Below the pieces are notes generated by a model that worked only from the letters and a program-made list of their open reading frames with translations, did not search any database and was not told the DNA's origin. Shown here piece by piece: positions 1 through 5,572 of a stretch of DNA of 9,235 nt. The stretch covers positions 1 through 9,235 of the forward strand of contig JALNVI010000087.1 of assembly GCA_023231425.1 (NCBI GenBank), in the 5' to 3' direction. The DNA comes from Desulforhopalus sp. GTDB taxonomy: Bacteria; Desulfobacterota; Desulfobulbia; Desulfobulbales; Desulfocapsaceae. Every line of letters starts with the position of its first letter. Positions within the stretch are counted from its first letter, which is position 1. A program made the position numbers and the translations under genes.

Positions 1-477
1 ACTGTTTCCACATGTGGTATTGTTCCAAATTTACAGGAGCTTGGAGAGAATACTTCATGTAATTTGGCGATTTCACTGCACTCCGTTAAAAACAGCGTGC
101 GCAGTGAACTGATGCCTGTTAACCGCCGCTGGCCGGTGGAAGAACTGCTTGAGGCATGCCGTAATTATCCCCTGCCGAAACGCAAGCGAATTATGTTTGA
201 ATACACCCTGCTTGAAGGCATTAATGATTCACCGACAGACGCCCTTCTCCTCGCAAAAAAACTGCGGGACATCCCCTGCAAAATCAACCTGCTGAGCTTT
301 AACGCCTGCCCGGAACTGCCGTTCCGCAGCCCGCCACGGGAGAAGATTTTGCAGTTTCAAAAGATACTGCTTGATGCCAATTACACGGTTTTTATTCGCA
401 GCAGTCGAGGGTCGGATATTTCCGCAGCCTGCGGGCAGCTTGCTACAAAAAATCAGCAGAAGATCAAACCGATCTAA
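1..477 (+). CDS. rlmN: RlmN, 23S rRNA (adenine-2503-C2)-methyltransferase, C-terminal part
   Basis: Radical-SAM enzyme that methylates C2 of A2503 in 23S rRNA, and of A37 in some tRNAs. The frame is open from base 1, so the N-terminal part, including the CxxxCxxC [4Fe-4S] motif, lies outside the window. Visible family landmarks are VSTCGIVPN (bases 4-30; VSTxGxVP in the family), NLAISLHS (bases 61-84), LMPVNRRWP (around 112-135), FEYTLLEGINDSP (around 199-234) and the C-terminal RSSRGSDISAACGQL. The Cys of AACGQL (codon 430-432) corresponds to the family's methyl-carrying cysteine (Cys355 in E. coli), so the catalytic end looks intact. The stop is TAA at 475-477. A TTG at 64 is an internal codon, not a start, because homology continues upstream of it. 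The gene is not obviously co-transcribed with the next one: 177 bases with an inverted repeat separate them. Confidence 0.95.
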   Translation, partial: TVSTCGIVPNLQELGENTSCNLAISLHSVKNSVRSELMPVNRRWPVEELLEACRNYPLPKRKRIMFEYTLLEGINDSPTDALLLAKKLRDIPCKINLLSFNACPELPFRSPPREKILQFQKILLDANYTVFIRSSRGSDISAACGQLATKNQQKIKPI

Positions 478-587
478 GGATTCTTAAATGTTCAGGATGC
501 CCTCTCCTGCCATGCAAAGATGTTGAAATCGAATTAATAGTGCTCTTTTTATTGGGCGGAAATGGCTCACAGGTTATTTTCGCACCA

Positions 588-633
588 CACCTCTGCCGCT
601 CTTAGAACTGGCCTTCTTCCGGTGGCAGAGGTG
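588..633 (+). terminator. Inverted repeat between rlmN and the mpl operon; possible terminator or leader hairpin
   Basis: CACCTCTGCC (588-597) is exactly complementary to GGCAGAGGTG (624-633). Three further inner pairs, two of them G-T, extend the stem to 13 bp around a 20-base loop. It is followed by AAATTATTTT, which is A/T-rich but not a clean T-run. It could end rlmN transcription or be a leader structure of the downstream operon, because it finishes only 10 bases before the AGGA ribosome binding site of the 61-aa gene. Bases 478-587 show nothing else clear. Confidence 0.45.
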
Positions 634-654
634 AAATTATTTTAGGAAAACAAG

Positions 655-840
655 ATGGGAAACGGAACAGATAACGACAGTAGGCAACGAAAAGTCAGCG
701 AGGAAACACTGCTTAAAACCGCCAAAGAAATCGCTGTGAAATTTATTGAAACCGGACGGATAAACCCTGCGACATTCGACAGCGCGTTCAAAAATATTTA
801 TCGCAGCCTTGAAGAGACGATTCGCGGAGAGAAGCAATGA
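655..840 (+). CDS. Small conserved-looking protein of the mpl operon, function unknown
   Basis: This is a 61-aa, charged, soluble protein with no signal peptide or membrane segment. Residues 14-58 look like two or three amphipathic helices around a short GRINPATF turn. I recall similar 60-70-aa proteins in deltaproteobacteria, sometimes given unreliable transfer-protein names, but I cannot assign a function. It starts with ATG at 655, preceded by AGGA (644-647) at 7-base spacing. Its TGA (838-840) overlaps the ATG ATG start of mpl at 837, so translation of the two genes is probably coupled. That arrangement argues for a real gene and hints at a role tied to cell-wall recycling or to dosing of Mpl, which is inference only. 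Confidence 0.75.
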   Translation: MGNGTDNDSRQRKVSEETLLKTAKEIAVKFIETGRINPATFDSAFKNIYRSLEETIRGEKQ

Positions 841-2282
841 TGAATCTTGCCCCACAACTCAACCACGCCCCGGACACAATCAAACGCATCCACATCATGG
901 GGATCTGCGGCACTGGCATGGCCGCGCTTGCCGGTATGCTCCAGACATCCGGTTATGCGGTTACGGGCAGTGACAGCCATGTGTACCCCCCCATGTCAGA
1001 CTTTCTCTTTGGCCTGGGGATAGAGATCATGTCGGGATATTGCGCGGAAAATCTACAGAGTAATCCAGACCTCGTCATTGTCGGAAATGTCATTACCCGC
1101 AAAAATCCAGAGGCCATAGCCCTCTCGCAGACCACTCTGCCTTACCTCTCTTTTCCGCAGGCCCTGGCTCACTTTTTTATTCGCGGCCGTACCTCTCTCG
1201 TTGTTGCCGGAACTCATGGTAAAACCACCACCTGTTCCCTGCTTGCCAGCACCCTTTTTCGCGCCGAACTTGACCCCACCTTCATGATTGGTGGGCTCGT
1301 CAAAGAATTCAACGCCAATTTCAGACTCGGCAAAGGAAAATACTTTGTTGCTGAGGGTGATGAATACGACACGGCATTTTTTGATAAAGAATCTAAGTTT
1401 CTCCATTATCGTCCTGAAATTGCGGTAATTACATCCATTGAATTTGACCATGCAGATATCTTCGACAATCTCGACGAAATCAAGGCTGCCTTTCGCAAAT
1501 TTGTCCGCTTGATTCCCGAAAAAGGATTGCTCGTTGCCAACCTTGACGATCCCAATGTGGCAGAAATTGCCGCTGAAGCAAGGTGTGAGGTACAGGGATA
1601 TGGATTGTACACAGAAAACAGCACACTCTCCTGGGCTCTCGGAGAGATGAAGACACAGGATGGCACCACGGAATTTGCAGTGTATCGCGAAGGCCAGTTA
1701 TGGTCACGACTCAAAGTGAAGATGGCCGGCAGACACAATTGCCTCAACAGCCTCGCGGTAACAGCCGTCTTAAACCGTATCGGGCTCACCCCGGAAGAGA
1801 TCAGCAATGGCCTCTCCACTTTTGCCGGAGTAAAACGTCGCCAGGAAGTACGGGGAGAAAAAGGCGGGGTCACTGTCATTGATGATTTCGCCCATCACCC
1901 CACTGCCGTTCGAGAGACCCTTGCAGCTTTACGCTCCGCCTGGCCCGGCCGTCGACTGGTAACAATCTTTGAACCGCGGACGAACTCCTCGAGGCGGTCA
2001 ATCTTCCAAAAAGATTACGCTGGCGTGTTCGATTCCGCAGATCTTATTCTTCTCCGCGAACCAGTACCCATTGAAGGACTGAAACCCGAAGAGCTCTTCT
2101 CCTCAAGCCGACTGGCTGCAGACCTGCGCCGTCGCGGACTTGATGCACTGAGTTTTTCAGACACCGACGCGATTCTTCATCACCTTGCAAAAAGGTTAAA
2201 AAAAGGAGATGTGGTTGCAATTCTCTCCAATGGTGGTTTTGATAACATCCATGCCCGACTCCTCGATCAGCTCGAAACCTGA
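837..2282 (+). CDS. mpl: Mpl, UDP-N-acetylmuramate:L-alanyl-gamma-D-glutamyl-meso-diaminopimelate ligase
   Basis: Cytoplasmic Mur-family ligase that joins recycled L-Ala-D-Glu-meso-DAP tripeptide to UDP-MurNAc using ATP, returning murein peptides to peptidoglycan synthesis. The 481-aa length is close to the family (457 in E. coli). Visible in order: a Rossmann-like GICGTGM (residues 22-28), the ATP-binding P-loop GTHGKTTT (125-132), EGDEYDTAFFDKESKF (173-188), which is characteristic of Mpl rather than MurC, DHADIFDN (204-211), GRHNCLNSLA (298-307), RRQE (334-337), DDFAHHPTA (349-357), EPRTNSSRR (379-387) and SNGGFDNIH (464-472). The enzyme looks complete. The first ATG at 837 (or the adjacent one at 840) is served by GGAGA (826-830) inside the preceding gene. 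The stop is 12 bases before tilS, so the three genes form an operon. Presence of Mpl implies a DAP-type Gram-negative wall. Confidence 0.96.
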   Translation: MMNLAPQLNHAPDTIKRIHIMGICGTGMAALAGMLQTSGYAVTGSDSHVYPPMSDFLFGLGIEIMSGYCAENLQSNPDLVIVGNVITRKNPEAIALSQTTLPYLSFPQALAHFFIRGRTSLVVAGTHGKTTTCSLLASTLFRAELDPTFMIGGLVKEFNANFRLGKGKYFVAEGDEYDTAFFDKESKFLHYRPEIAVITSIEFDHADIFDNLDEIKAAFRKFVRLIPEKGLLVANLDDPNVAEIAAEARCEVQGYGLYTENSTLSWALGEMKTQDGTTEFAVYREGQLWSRLKVKMAGRHNCLNSLAVTAVLNRIGLTPEEISNGLSTFAGVKRRQEVRGEKGGVTVIDDFAHHPTAVRETLAALRSAWPGRRLVTIFEPRTNSSRRSIFQKDYAGVFDSADLILLREPVPIEGLKPEELFSSSRLAADLRRRGLDALSFSDTDAILHHLAKRLKKGDVVAILSNGGFDNIHARLLDQLET

Positions 2283-2294
2283 CGGAAAAACCCG

Positions 2295-3740
2295 GTGAAA
2301 CAGCAAGCAACGGCAGCCCTCATAGATCACGTTCGCGCCACTATACAAAGGGAGGCGTTAATTCAGAACAGTGAGAGAATTCTTGTCGGAATCTCCGGCG
2401 GTTCAGACTCCGTCGCTCTGCTGCACATCCTCACCGCCATCGTTTCGTCAGACCGTCTCCATGCACTTTATGTCGATCATGGTCTGCGGCCGGAAGAGGT
2501 CAAAAAGGAGATTGCCTGGCTGCACACCTTCTGCCAGAGTCTCCACGTACCCTTCACCGCAGCCAGTGTCTCCGTTCAGGCCTTCGCTACGAAAGAACAC
2601 CGCTCTCTTGAAGATGCCGCCCGCATTCTGCGTTACCGGAAACTGCAGGAATTCAGCACTGCCTGCGGATGTACAGCCATTGCCATTGCCCACAATTCAG
2701 ACGATCAGGTCGAGACTTTCTTTATTCGCCTGCTGCGGGGAAGTGGTCTCCAGGGCCTTACGGGGATGCGCTACAGAAAGGGAAATATCATCCGTCCCCT
2801 GCTCGATATCACCAAAAAAGAGTTGCAGAAGTATCTGCATAAGCAGCATCTCGAATGGAAAGAAGACTCCTCCAACGCCGATTCCCGTTTCCTGCGCAAT
2901 CGCATTCGCCTCAATCTTTTACCCTCTCTTGAAAAAGATTATACTCCTTCACTTCGACGTCAGATTATACAGTTAATTGATATACTTCATGTCGATAATA
3001 ACTTTTTAAACAGTGCGGCAAAAGAGTGCTGGAAACGTAATGTAACAATTACAGAGGGTGACAGGCCAGGGATCACCCTCTCCTGCAGACGGTTTTTCAA
3101 GGAAGATCCTGCATTGCAGCGACGAACCCTTGAACGATGCTGCTGGCAGATGAAAGCGCGACCGGATTATGAACAGATTGATTCGGTATTGCAGTTAATG
3201 GGAAGAAAAGACCCCGGGGGAGAATTGCATCTGGAGAAAGGGCTGCGGGTGAACAGAAACGGAGATGAACTCATTTTTCACTATCCGCTGCCCAAAGGAC
3301 AGAGGCGCGGTTCTACAGAATCAGGCGCAGAGACTGGTTATAACATTGAGGTAAAGCAACCGGGTCGTTTTGATATCCCCGGTACGCAAAATGCTGTTAC
3401 CTTCCGCCTCAAACATCGTGAAACTGCGGGAGATACCGCCGACCAGTTTCACAGTCTGGAGCCTGAAGCCCTGAACCTTGATGCAGACAAACTCACCTTT
3501 CCTTTCTCTTTGCGTACAATGAAGCCGGGAGATCGTTTCACTGCCTGCGGTTCGGGAAAAACGAAAAAGGTGGCCCGCTATTTCTCTGAAAAATCCATTC
3601 CCTCTTTTATGCGCACCAGCTGGCCCATTATCACCACTACAGAGCGTATCGCAGCAGTGGCGGGCATGGAACTTGATGCATTCTACAGGGTAACCACAGA
3701 AACACGCCTCATTCTGGTGATAGAATACGGGGAACATTGA
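2295..3740 (+). CDS. tilS: TilS, tRNA(Ile)-lysidine synthetase
   Basis: Essential ATP-dependent enzyme that attaches lysine to C34 of tRNA-Ile(CAU), making lysidine and switching decoding from AUG to AUA. The 481-aa protein has the PP-loop SGGSDS (residues 34-39), DHGLRPE (61-67), ARILRYRKL (109-117), AHNSDDQVET (132-141), RLLRGSGLQGLTGM (145-158), RPLLD (167-171) and DSSNADSRFLRNRIR (191-205). The C-terminal tRNA-binding domain shows LRTMKPGDRF (406-415) followed by a KKVARYFSEKSIPSFMR segment (424-440), so it is the long, E. coli-like form. The start is GTG at 2295 with a weak GGA (2284-2286) 8 bases upstream. No ATG is better placed, and homology begins soon after. It lies 12 bases after mpl and is almost certainly co-transcribed. 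Confidence 0.95.
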   Translation: MKQQATAALIDHVRATIQREALIQNSERILVGISGGSDSVALLHILTAIVSSDRLHALYVDHGLRPEEVKKEIAWLHTFCQSLHVPFTAASVSVQAFATKEHRSLEDAARILRYRKLQEFSTACGCTAIAIAHNSDDQVETFFIRLLRGSGLQGLTGMRYRKGNIIRPLLDITKKELQKYLHKQHLEWKEDSSNADSRFLRNRIRLNLLPSLEKDYTPSLRRQIIQLIDILHVDNNFLNSAAKECWKRNVTITEGDRPGITLSCRRFFKEDPALQRRTLERCCWQMKARPDYEQIDSVLQLMGRKDPGGELHLEKGLRVNRNGDELIFHYPLPKGQRRGSTESGAETGYNIEVKQPGRFDIPGTQNAVTFRLKHRETAGDTADQFHSLEPEALNLDADKLTFPFSLRTMKPGDRFTACGSGKTKKVARYFSEKSIPSFMRTSWPIITTTERIAAVAGMELDAFYRVTTETRLILVIEYGEH

Positions 3741-3906
3741 GCTCTTAGCCCGGCGACTAAAGAGATTTATGCTGCAGACTTGATCGGCGGATGCCTGACA
3801 GTGCCGACCAGCTGTGTTTGAAGTTGAATATAGCTTAAAATCAGTGGATTATTGCCTTGACCAGTGGGGTCCTCTTTCCCTCTAGAAAGTTAAGGGGTAC
3901 TTCAAA

Positions 3907-3935
3907 TTGACAGGAATATGTATTTAGGATAATGT
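3907..3935 (+). promoter_or_regulatory. Promoter-like sequence upstream of the small winged-helix ORF
   Basis: A perfect TTGACA (3907-3912) is followed by GATAAT (3928-3933, 15-base spacer) or by the overlapping TAATGT (3930-3935, 17-base spacer). The spacing is not ideal for either, so the exact -10 is uncertain. The same TTGACA-N15-GATAAT arrangement recurs at 5371-5397. A start near 3940 would give a leader of about 100 bases. In the remaining gap after tilS (3741-3906) only a weak imperfect CTCTTAG/CTAAAGAG hairpin (around 3742-3763) is seen, possibly the tilS operon terminator. Confidence 0.5.
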
Positions 3936-3959
3936 TTGTTTACTATGCGATATCATACC

Positions 3960-4009
3960 TTCTCTATAAAGAGAACATTTAAAAAGATTTAGAACGACTT
4001 TCATTCTAA
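3960..4009 (+). promoter_or_regulatory. Two small consecutive hairpins in the leader of the winged-helix ORF
   Basis: TTCTCT (3960-3965) pairs with AGAGAA (3970-3975) around ATAA, and TTAGAA (3989-3994) pairs with TTCTAA (4004-4009) around nine bases. Both are perfect 6-bp dyads in AT-rich DNA between the predicted promoter and the start codon. They could be operators or RNA hairpins. The loops do not fit the ANTAR A..G.. hexaloop rule, so they are not called as ANTAR targets. Confidence 0.3.
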
Positions 4010-4020
4010 TGCGTGAATAT

Positions 4021-4034
4021 TTGATCAAAGTCAA
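4021..4034 (+). promoter_or_regulatory. FNR/CRP-type dyad just before the winged-helix ORF start
   Basis: TTGAT-CAAA-GTCAA matches the FNR consensus TTGAT-N4-ATCAA at 9 of 10 positions. It lies two bases before the ATG at 4037 and about 80 bases downstream of the predicted transcription start. If functional, it would act as a repressor site or belong to another promoter. A chance match in AT-rich DNA is quite possible. Confidence 0.3.
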
Positions 4035-4036
4035 TA

Positions 4037-4330
4037 ATGGGGAGATATTTCACTGAAAATATGTCACTGAAAATGAAAAGACTTCAGATCTTTATTCTTC
4101 TTTTTGAAAACATGAAAGAGAAATTACCTCAGTTAGTTCCTTCCACCAGTATCGCCGATAAGTTGGATATTTGCCTAACGGATCTTCGGCAAGTATTAAA
4201 AAATATGAAGGAAACTGGAATCATAGAAACAAATCCCGAACAACAGTACAGTCTTATCACCCATAAAAAGATTTTTTTTGCTGGATCAGTAATATTCGAA
4301 GTATTGATTAATTTCTTGCTGGTGAGATAA
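4037..4330 (+). CDS. Small winged-helix-like protein, putative DNA-binding regulator
   Basis: This 97-aa protein is not one I recognise by family. Residues 16-75 have the pattern of a winged helix: a first helix (LQIFILLFEN), a second (STSIADKLDI), a recognition-like helix (LTDLRQVLKNMKETGII) and a short wing (ETNPEQQYSLIT), followed by a hydrophobic tail (FFAGSVIFEVLINFLL, about residues 80-95) that might mediate dimerisation or membrane contact. The start is uncertain. ATG at 4037 lacks a Shine-Dalgarno. ATG at 4061 (residue 9) or 4073 (residue 13) are alternatives, and the GGGGAG at 4039-4044 is too far (16 bases) from 4061. It sits alone upstream of the GAF-ANTAR gene, 174 bases away, so it could belong to the same regulatory cluster. 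It may be a small transcription regulator, or less likely a chance ORF. Confidence 0.5.
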   Translation: MGRYFTENMSLKMKRLQIFILLFENMKEKLPQLVPSTSIADKLDICLTDLRQVLKNMKETGIIETNPEQQYSLITHKKIFFAGSVIFEVLINFLLVR

Positions 4331-4449
4331 CATAGTTTTTTTATAAGATCAGGCGCTATGGAATTTGTTTAAATTTTAAGGTGATTTGTTCTCTGTTGAA
4401 TCGATAGCTGCTGACTCTGGCAGATGAAAAGCAAGCAGGGTCTCAGTTT

Positions 4450-4479
4450 AACACCCTCATGAGAGGTGTTCTGTTTAAT
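4450..4479 (+). promoter_or_regulatory. Dyad plus -10-like hexamer upstream of the GAF-ANTAR gene
   Basis: AACACC (4450-4455) and GGTGTT (4465-4470) form an inverted repeat around nine bases. As RNA, a bulged C allows two more pairs and an ATGA loop. Four bases later TTTAAT (4474-4479) resembles a -10 box, with no good -35 at proper distance, so the dyad could be an activator site covering the -35 region. The rest of the 4331-4504 gap shows no other feature. Confidence 0.3.
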
Positions 4480-4504
4480 ACTTACTCGTCGATAGAAATT
4501 CATA

Positions 4505-5215
4505 ATGGAAAAATCTAAGCAACAATTTTATGACCATTATATCAAAGCATTAATGACTATAAATCAAGCGATCATTTCAGATCTGTTTCTTGAAGATTTG
4601 TTTAAATTGATTGTTATGGTAACTGCAAAGGTTACTGGAGTGGAAATCTGTTCCCTTTGGCTGGTTGATGAAAATGAAAATCCTCCTTTGATCAGATTGA
4701 AAGCAACCCAATCCTTTGAGCCGGACTATATAAAAAACCGGGTTTTAAGAGTGCATGAAGGAGTTGTGGGGTATGTGGTTTCAACACAACGCCCTCTGGT
4801 GATAGCTAATGTGCTGGATAACGAGAGATTTAAAGAAAAAGAATTAGCAAGAAAGCTTGGCCTGGTTTCCATGGTGAGCGTACCGTTGCAGGGGAAAGAA
4901 GGCAAAGTCATTGGAGTTCTCAACTGTTTCACTTCCCGACCGCACAACTTTTCAGAAACAGATATAAACATGCTGACAGCTGTTGCAAGCCAGACTGCAG
5001 TCGCTATCCACAACACGGATCTTATTATCAAAATCCGTGTTGTAGAACAGGAATTAAAATCAAGAAAACGAATCGAACGCGCTAAAGAAATTCTTATGGA
5101 CAGAAGAAAAATGAGCGGTGAGGATGCTTATCGCTGGATTCAGAAAAGAGGCATGGATACCCGTAAATCAATGCTCGAAATTAGTGAAGCAATAATTCTA
5201 TCCAATGAGCTTTAA
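4505..5215 (+). CDS. GAF-ANTAR domain protein, predicted RNA-binding transcription antiterminator
   Basis: This 236-aa cytoplasmic regulator has an N-terminal sensory GAF domain (about residues 15-172) with the typical HEGVVGYVVSTQRPLVIANV (84-103) and VSVPLQGKEGKVIGVLNCF (124-142) segments. A short coiled-coil linker leads to a C-terminal ANTAR domain (about 183-230) with the hallmark SRKRIERAKEILM (186-198), SGEDAYRWIQKRGMDTRKSM (204-223) and LEISEAI (224-230). ANTAR domains bind tandem hexaloop RNA hairpins and prevent terminator formation (known for AmiR, NasR and EutV). There is no receiver domain, so the input is a ligand, redox or nitrogen-state signal through GAF rather than phosphorylation; the ligand cannot be read from sequence. 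The start is ATG at 4505 and the Shine-Dalgarno is poor, suggesting low expression. A matching RNA target lies 204 bases downstream, before the next gene, which suggests local regulation of that gene. Confidence 0.92.
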   Translation: MEKSKQQFYDHYIKALMTINQAIISDLFLEDLFKLIVMVTAKVTGVEICSLWLVDENENPPLIRLKATQSFEPDYIKNRVLRVHEGVVGYVVSTQRPLVIANVLDNERFKEKELARKLGLVSMVSVPLQGKEGKVIGVLNCFTSRPHNFSETDINMLTAVASQTAVAIHNTDLIIKIRVVEQELKSRKRIERAKEILMDRRKMSGEDAYRWIQKRGMDTRKSMLEISEAIILSNEL

Positions 5216-5285
5216 TACCCCAGAAATCCCAACATAAAAACAAAAAATCTGGAGACTGTATTGAAGTTGTAACTTTGAAGCTATA

Positions 5286-5342
5286 GCCAGGGTATTTACC
5301 CTGGCCTGGTTTCCTGTTTACCAGGGTGAGTGCTTTGTTTTT
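5286..5342 (+). terminator. Overlapping alternative hairpins followed by a T-rich stretch, probable terminator of the GAF-ANTAR gene
   Basis: GCCAGGGT (5286-5293) pairs perfectly with ACCCTGGC (5298-5305) around ATTT. CCTGGT (5305-5310) can pair with ACCAGG (5320-5325). Alternatively ACCCTGG (5298-5304) can pair with the second CCAGGGT copy (5321-5327), excluding the first hairpin. TTTGTTTTT (5334-5342) follows. The simplest reading is a terminator for the upstream gene, though the T-run is interrupted and a switch between folds is possible. Confidence 0.55.
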
Positions 5343-5370
5343 GGTATCAAGAATCTTGAAACGTTTTATC

Positions 5371-5399
5371 TTGACAAGAAAATTAAGTAAAGATAATAA
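5371..5399 (+). promoter_or_regulatory. Promoter-like sequence for the glutamate-synthase-family gene
   Basis: A perfect TTGACA (5371-5376) is followed by GATAAT (5392-5397, 15-base spacer) or TAATAA (5394-5399, 17-base spacer). A start around 5404-5407 would place the two hexaloop hairpins and the terminator inside a leader of about 168 bases, just what an antitermination control needs. The same box arrangement is seen at 3907-3933. Confidence 0.6.
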
Positions 5400-5419
5400 G
5401 ATATTGTAATAATACCTGT

Positions 5420-5470
5420 AATCTGCACAATGGCGTGTAGATTGTTCGATTTTTCAGACAAAGGCGTCTG
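5420..5470 (+). promoter_or_regulatory. Dual hexaloop ANTAR-binding RNA element (P1 and P2)
   Basis: P1: AATCTGCAC (5420-5428) pairs with GTGTAGATT (5435-5443), nine pairs with one G-U, closing a six-base loop AATGGC (5429-5434). An 11-base linker follows. P2: CAGAC (5455-5459) pairs with GTCTG (5466-5470), closing the six-base loop AAAGGC (5460-5465). Both loops have A at position 1 and G at position 4, the published ANTAR target signature, and both end GGC. P2 uses bases 5463-5470, which also form the 5' arm of the terminator at 5460-5502, so P2 and terminator are mutually exclusive. The GAF-ANTAR gene ending at 5215 is the obvious partner. The element is read directly from the sequence; binding by this protein is inferred. 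Confidence 0.88.
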
Positions 5471-5502
5471 TCCTCTCTCCTGGGGACAGACGCCTTTTTT
5501 TT
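5460..5502 (+). terminator. Strong leader terminator (attenuator) before the glutamate-synthase-family gene
   Basis: GGCGTCTGTCC (5463-5473) pairs exactly with GGACAGACGCC (5484-5494). AAA/TTT at the base and two inner pairs (one of them G-T) extend the stem to 16 bp with a six-base loop, followed by eight T (5495-5502). It lies about 70 bases before the start codon of the next gene, after its own promoter-like sequence and far from the end of the preceding gene, so it acts as an attenuator rather than an ordinary gene-end terminator. It overlaps hairpin P2 of the ANTAR element. Confidence 0.93.
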
Positions 5503-5572
5503 GCTCGCAAAGACAGACTGTCACAAGAAAAATAATTTCATTCTTCATCTAACCAGAAAAGGAGACAACCAA

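Noticed and set aside
1406..1879. 157-aa minus-strand ORF inside mpl, and similar long minus ORFs in mpl, tilS, the enzyme gene and hsdM
   Set aside because: Each lies wholly antisense to a well-supported coding region and shows no recognisable protein features.
4441..4480. A second ANTAR hexaloop pair before the GAF-ANTAR gene (autoregulation)
   Set aside because: The hairpin at 4450-4470 has a nine-base or four-base loop without the A1/G4 pattern, no second hairpin and no overlapping terminator.
5366..5548. 60-aa minus-strand ORF across the leader
   Set aside because: It only crosses the promoter, hairpins and terminator; no ribosome binding site or similarity.
5501..5572. N-terminal extension of the glutamate-synthase-family protein starting at TTG 5501
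   Set aside because: The TTG lies at the end of the terminator T-run and has no ribosome binding site. ATG at 5573 has a strong AAAGGAG at correct spacing, and protein similarity starts there.
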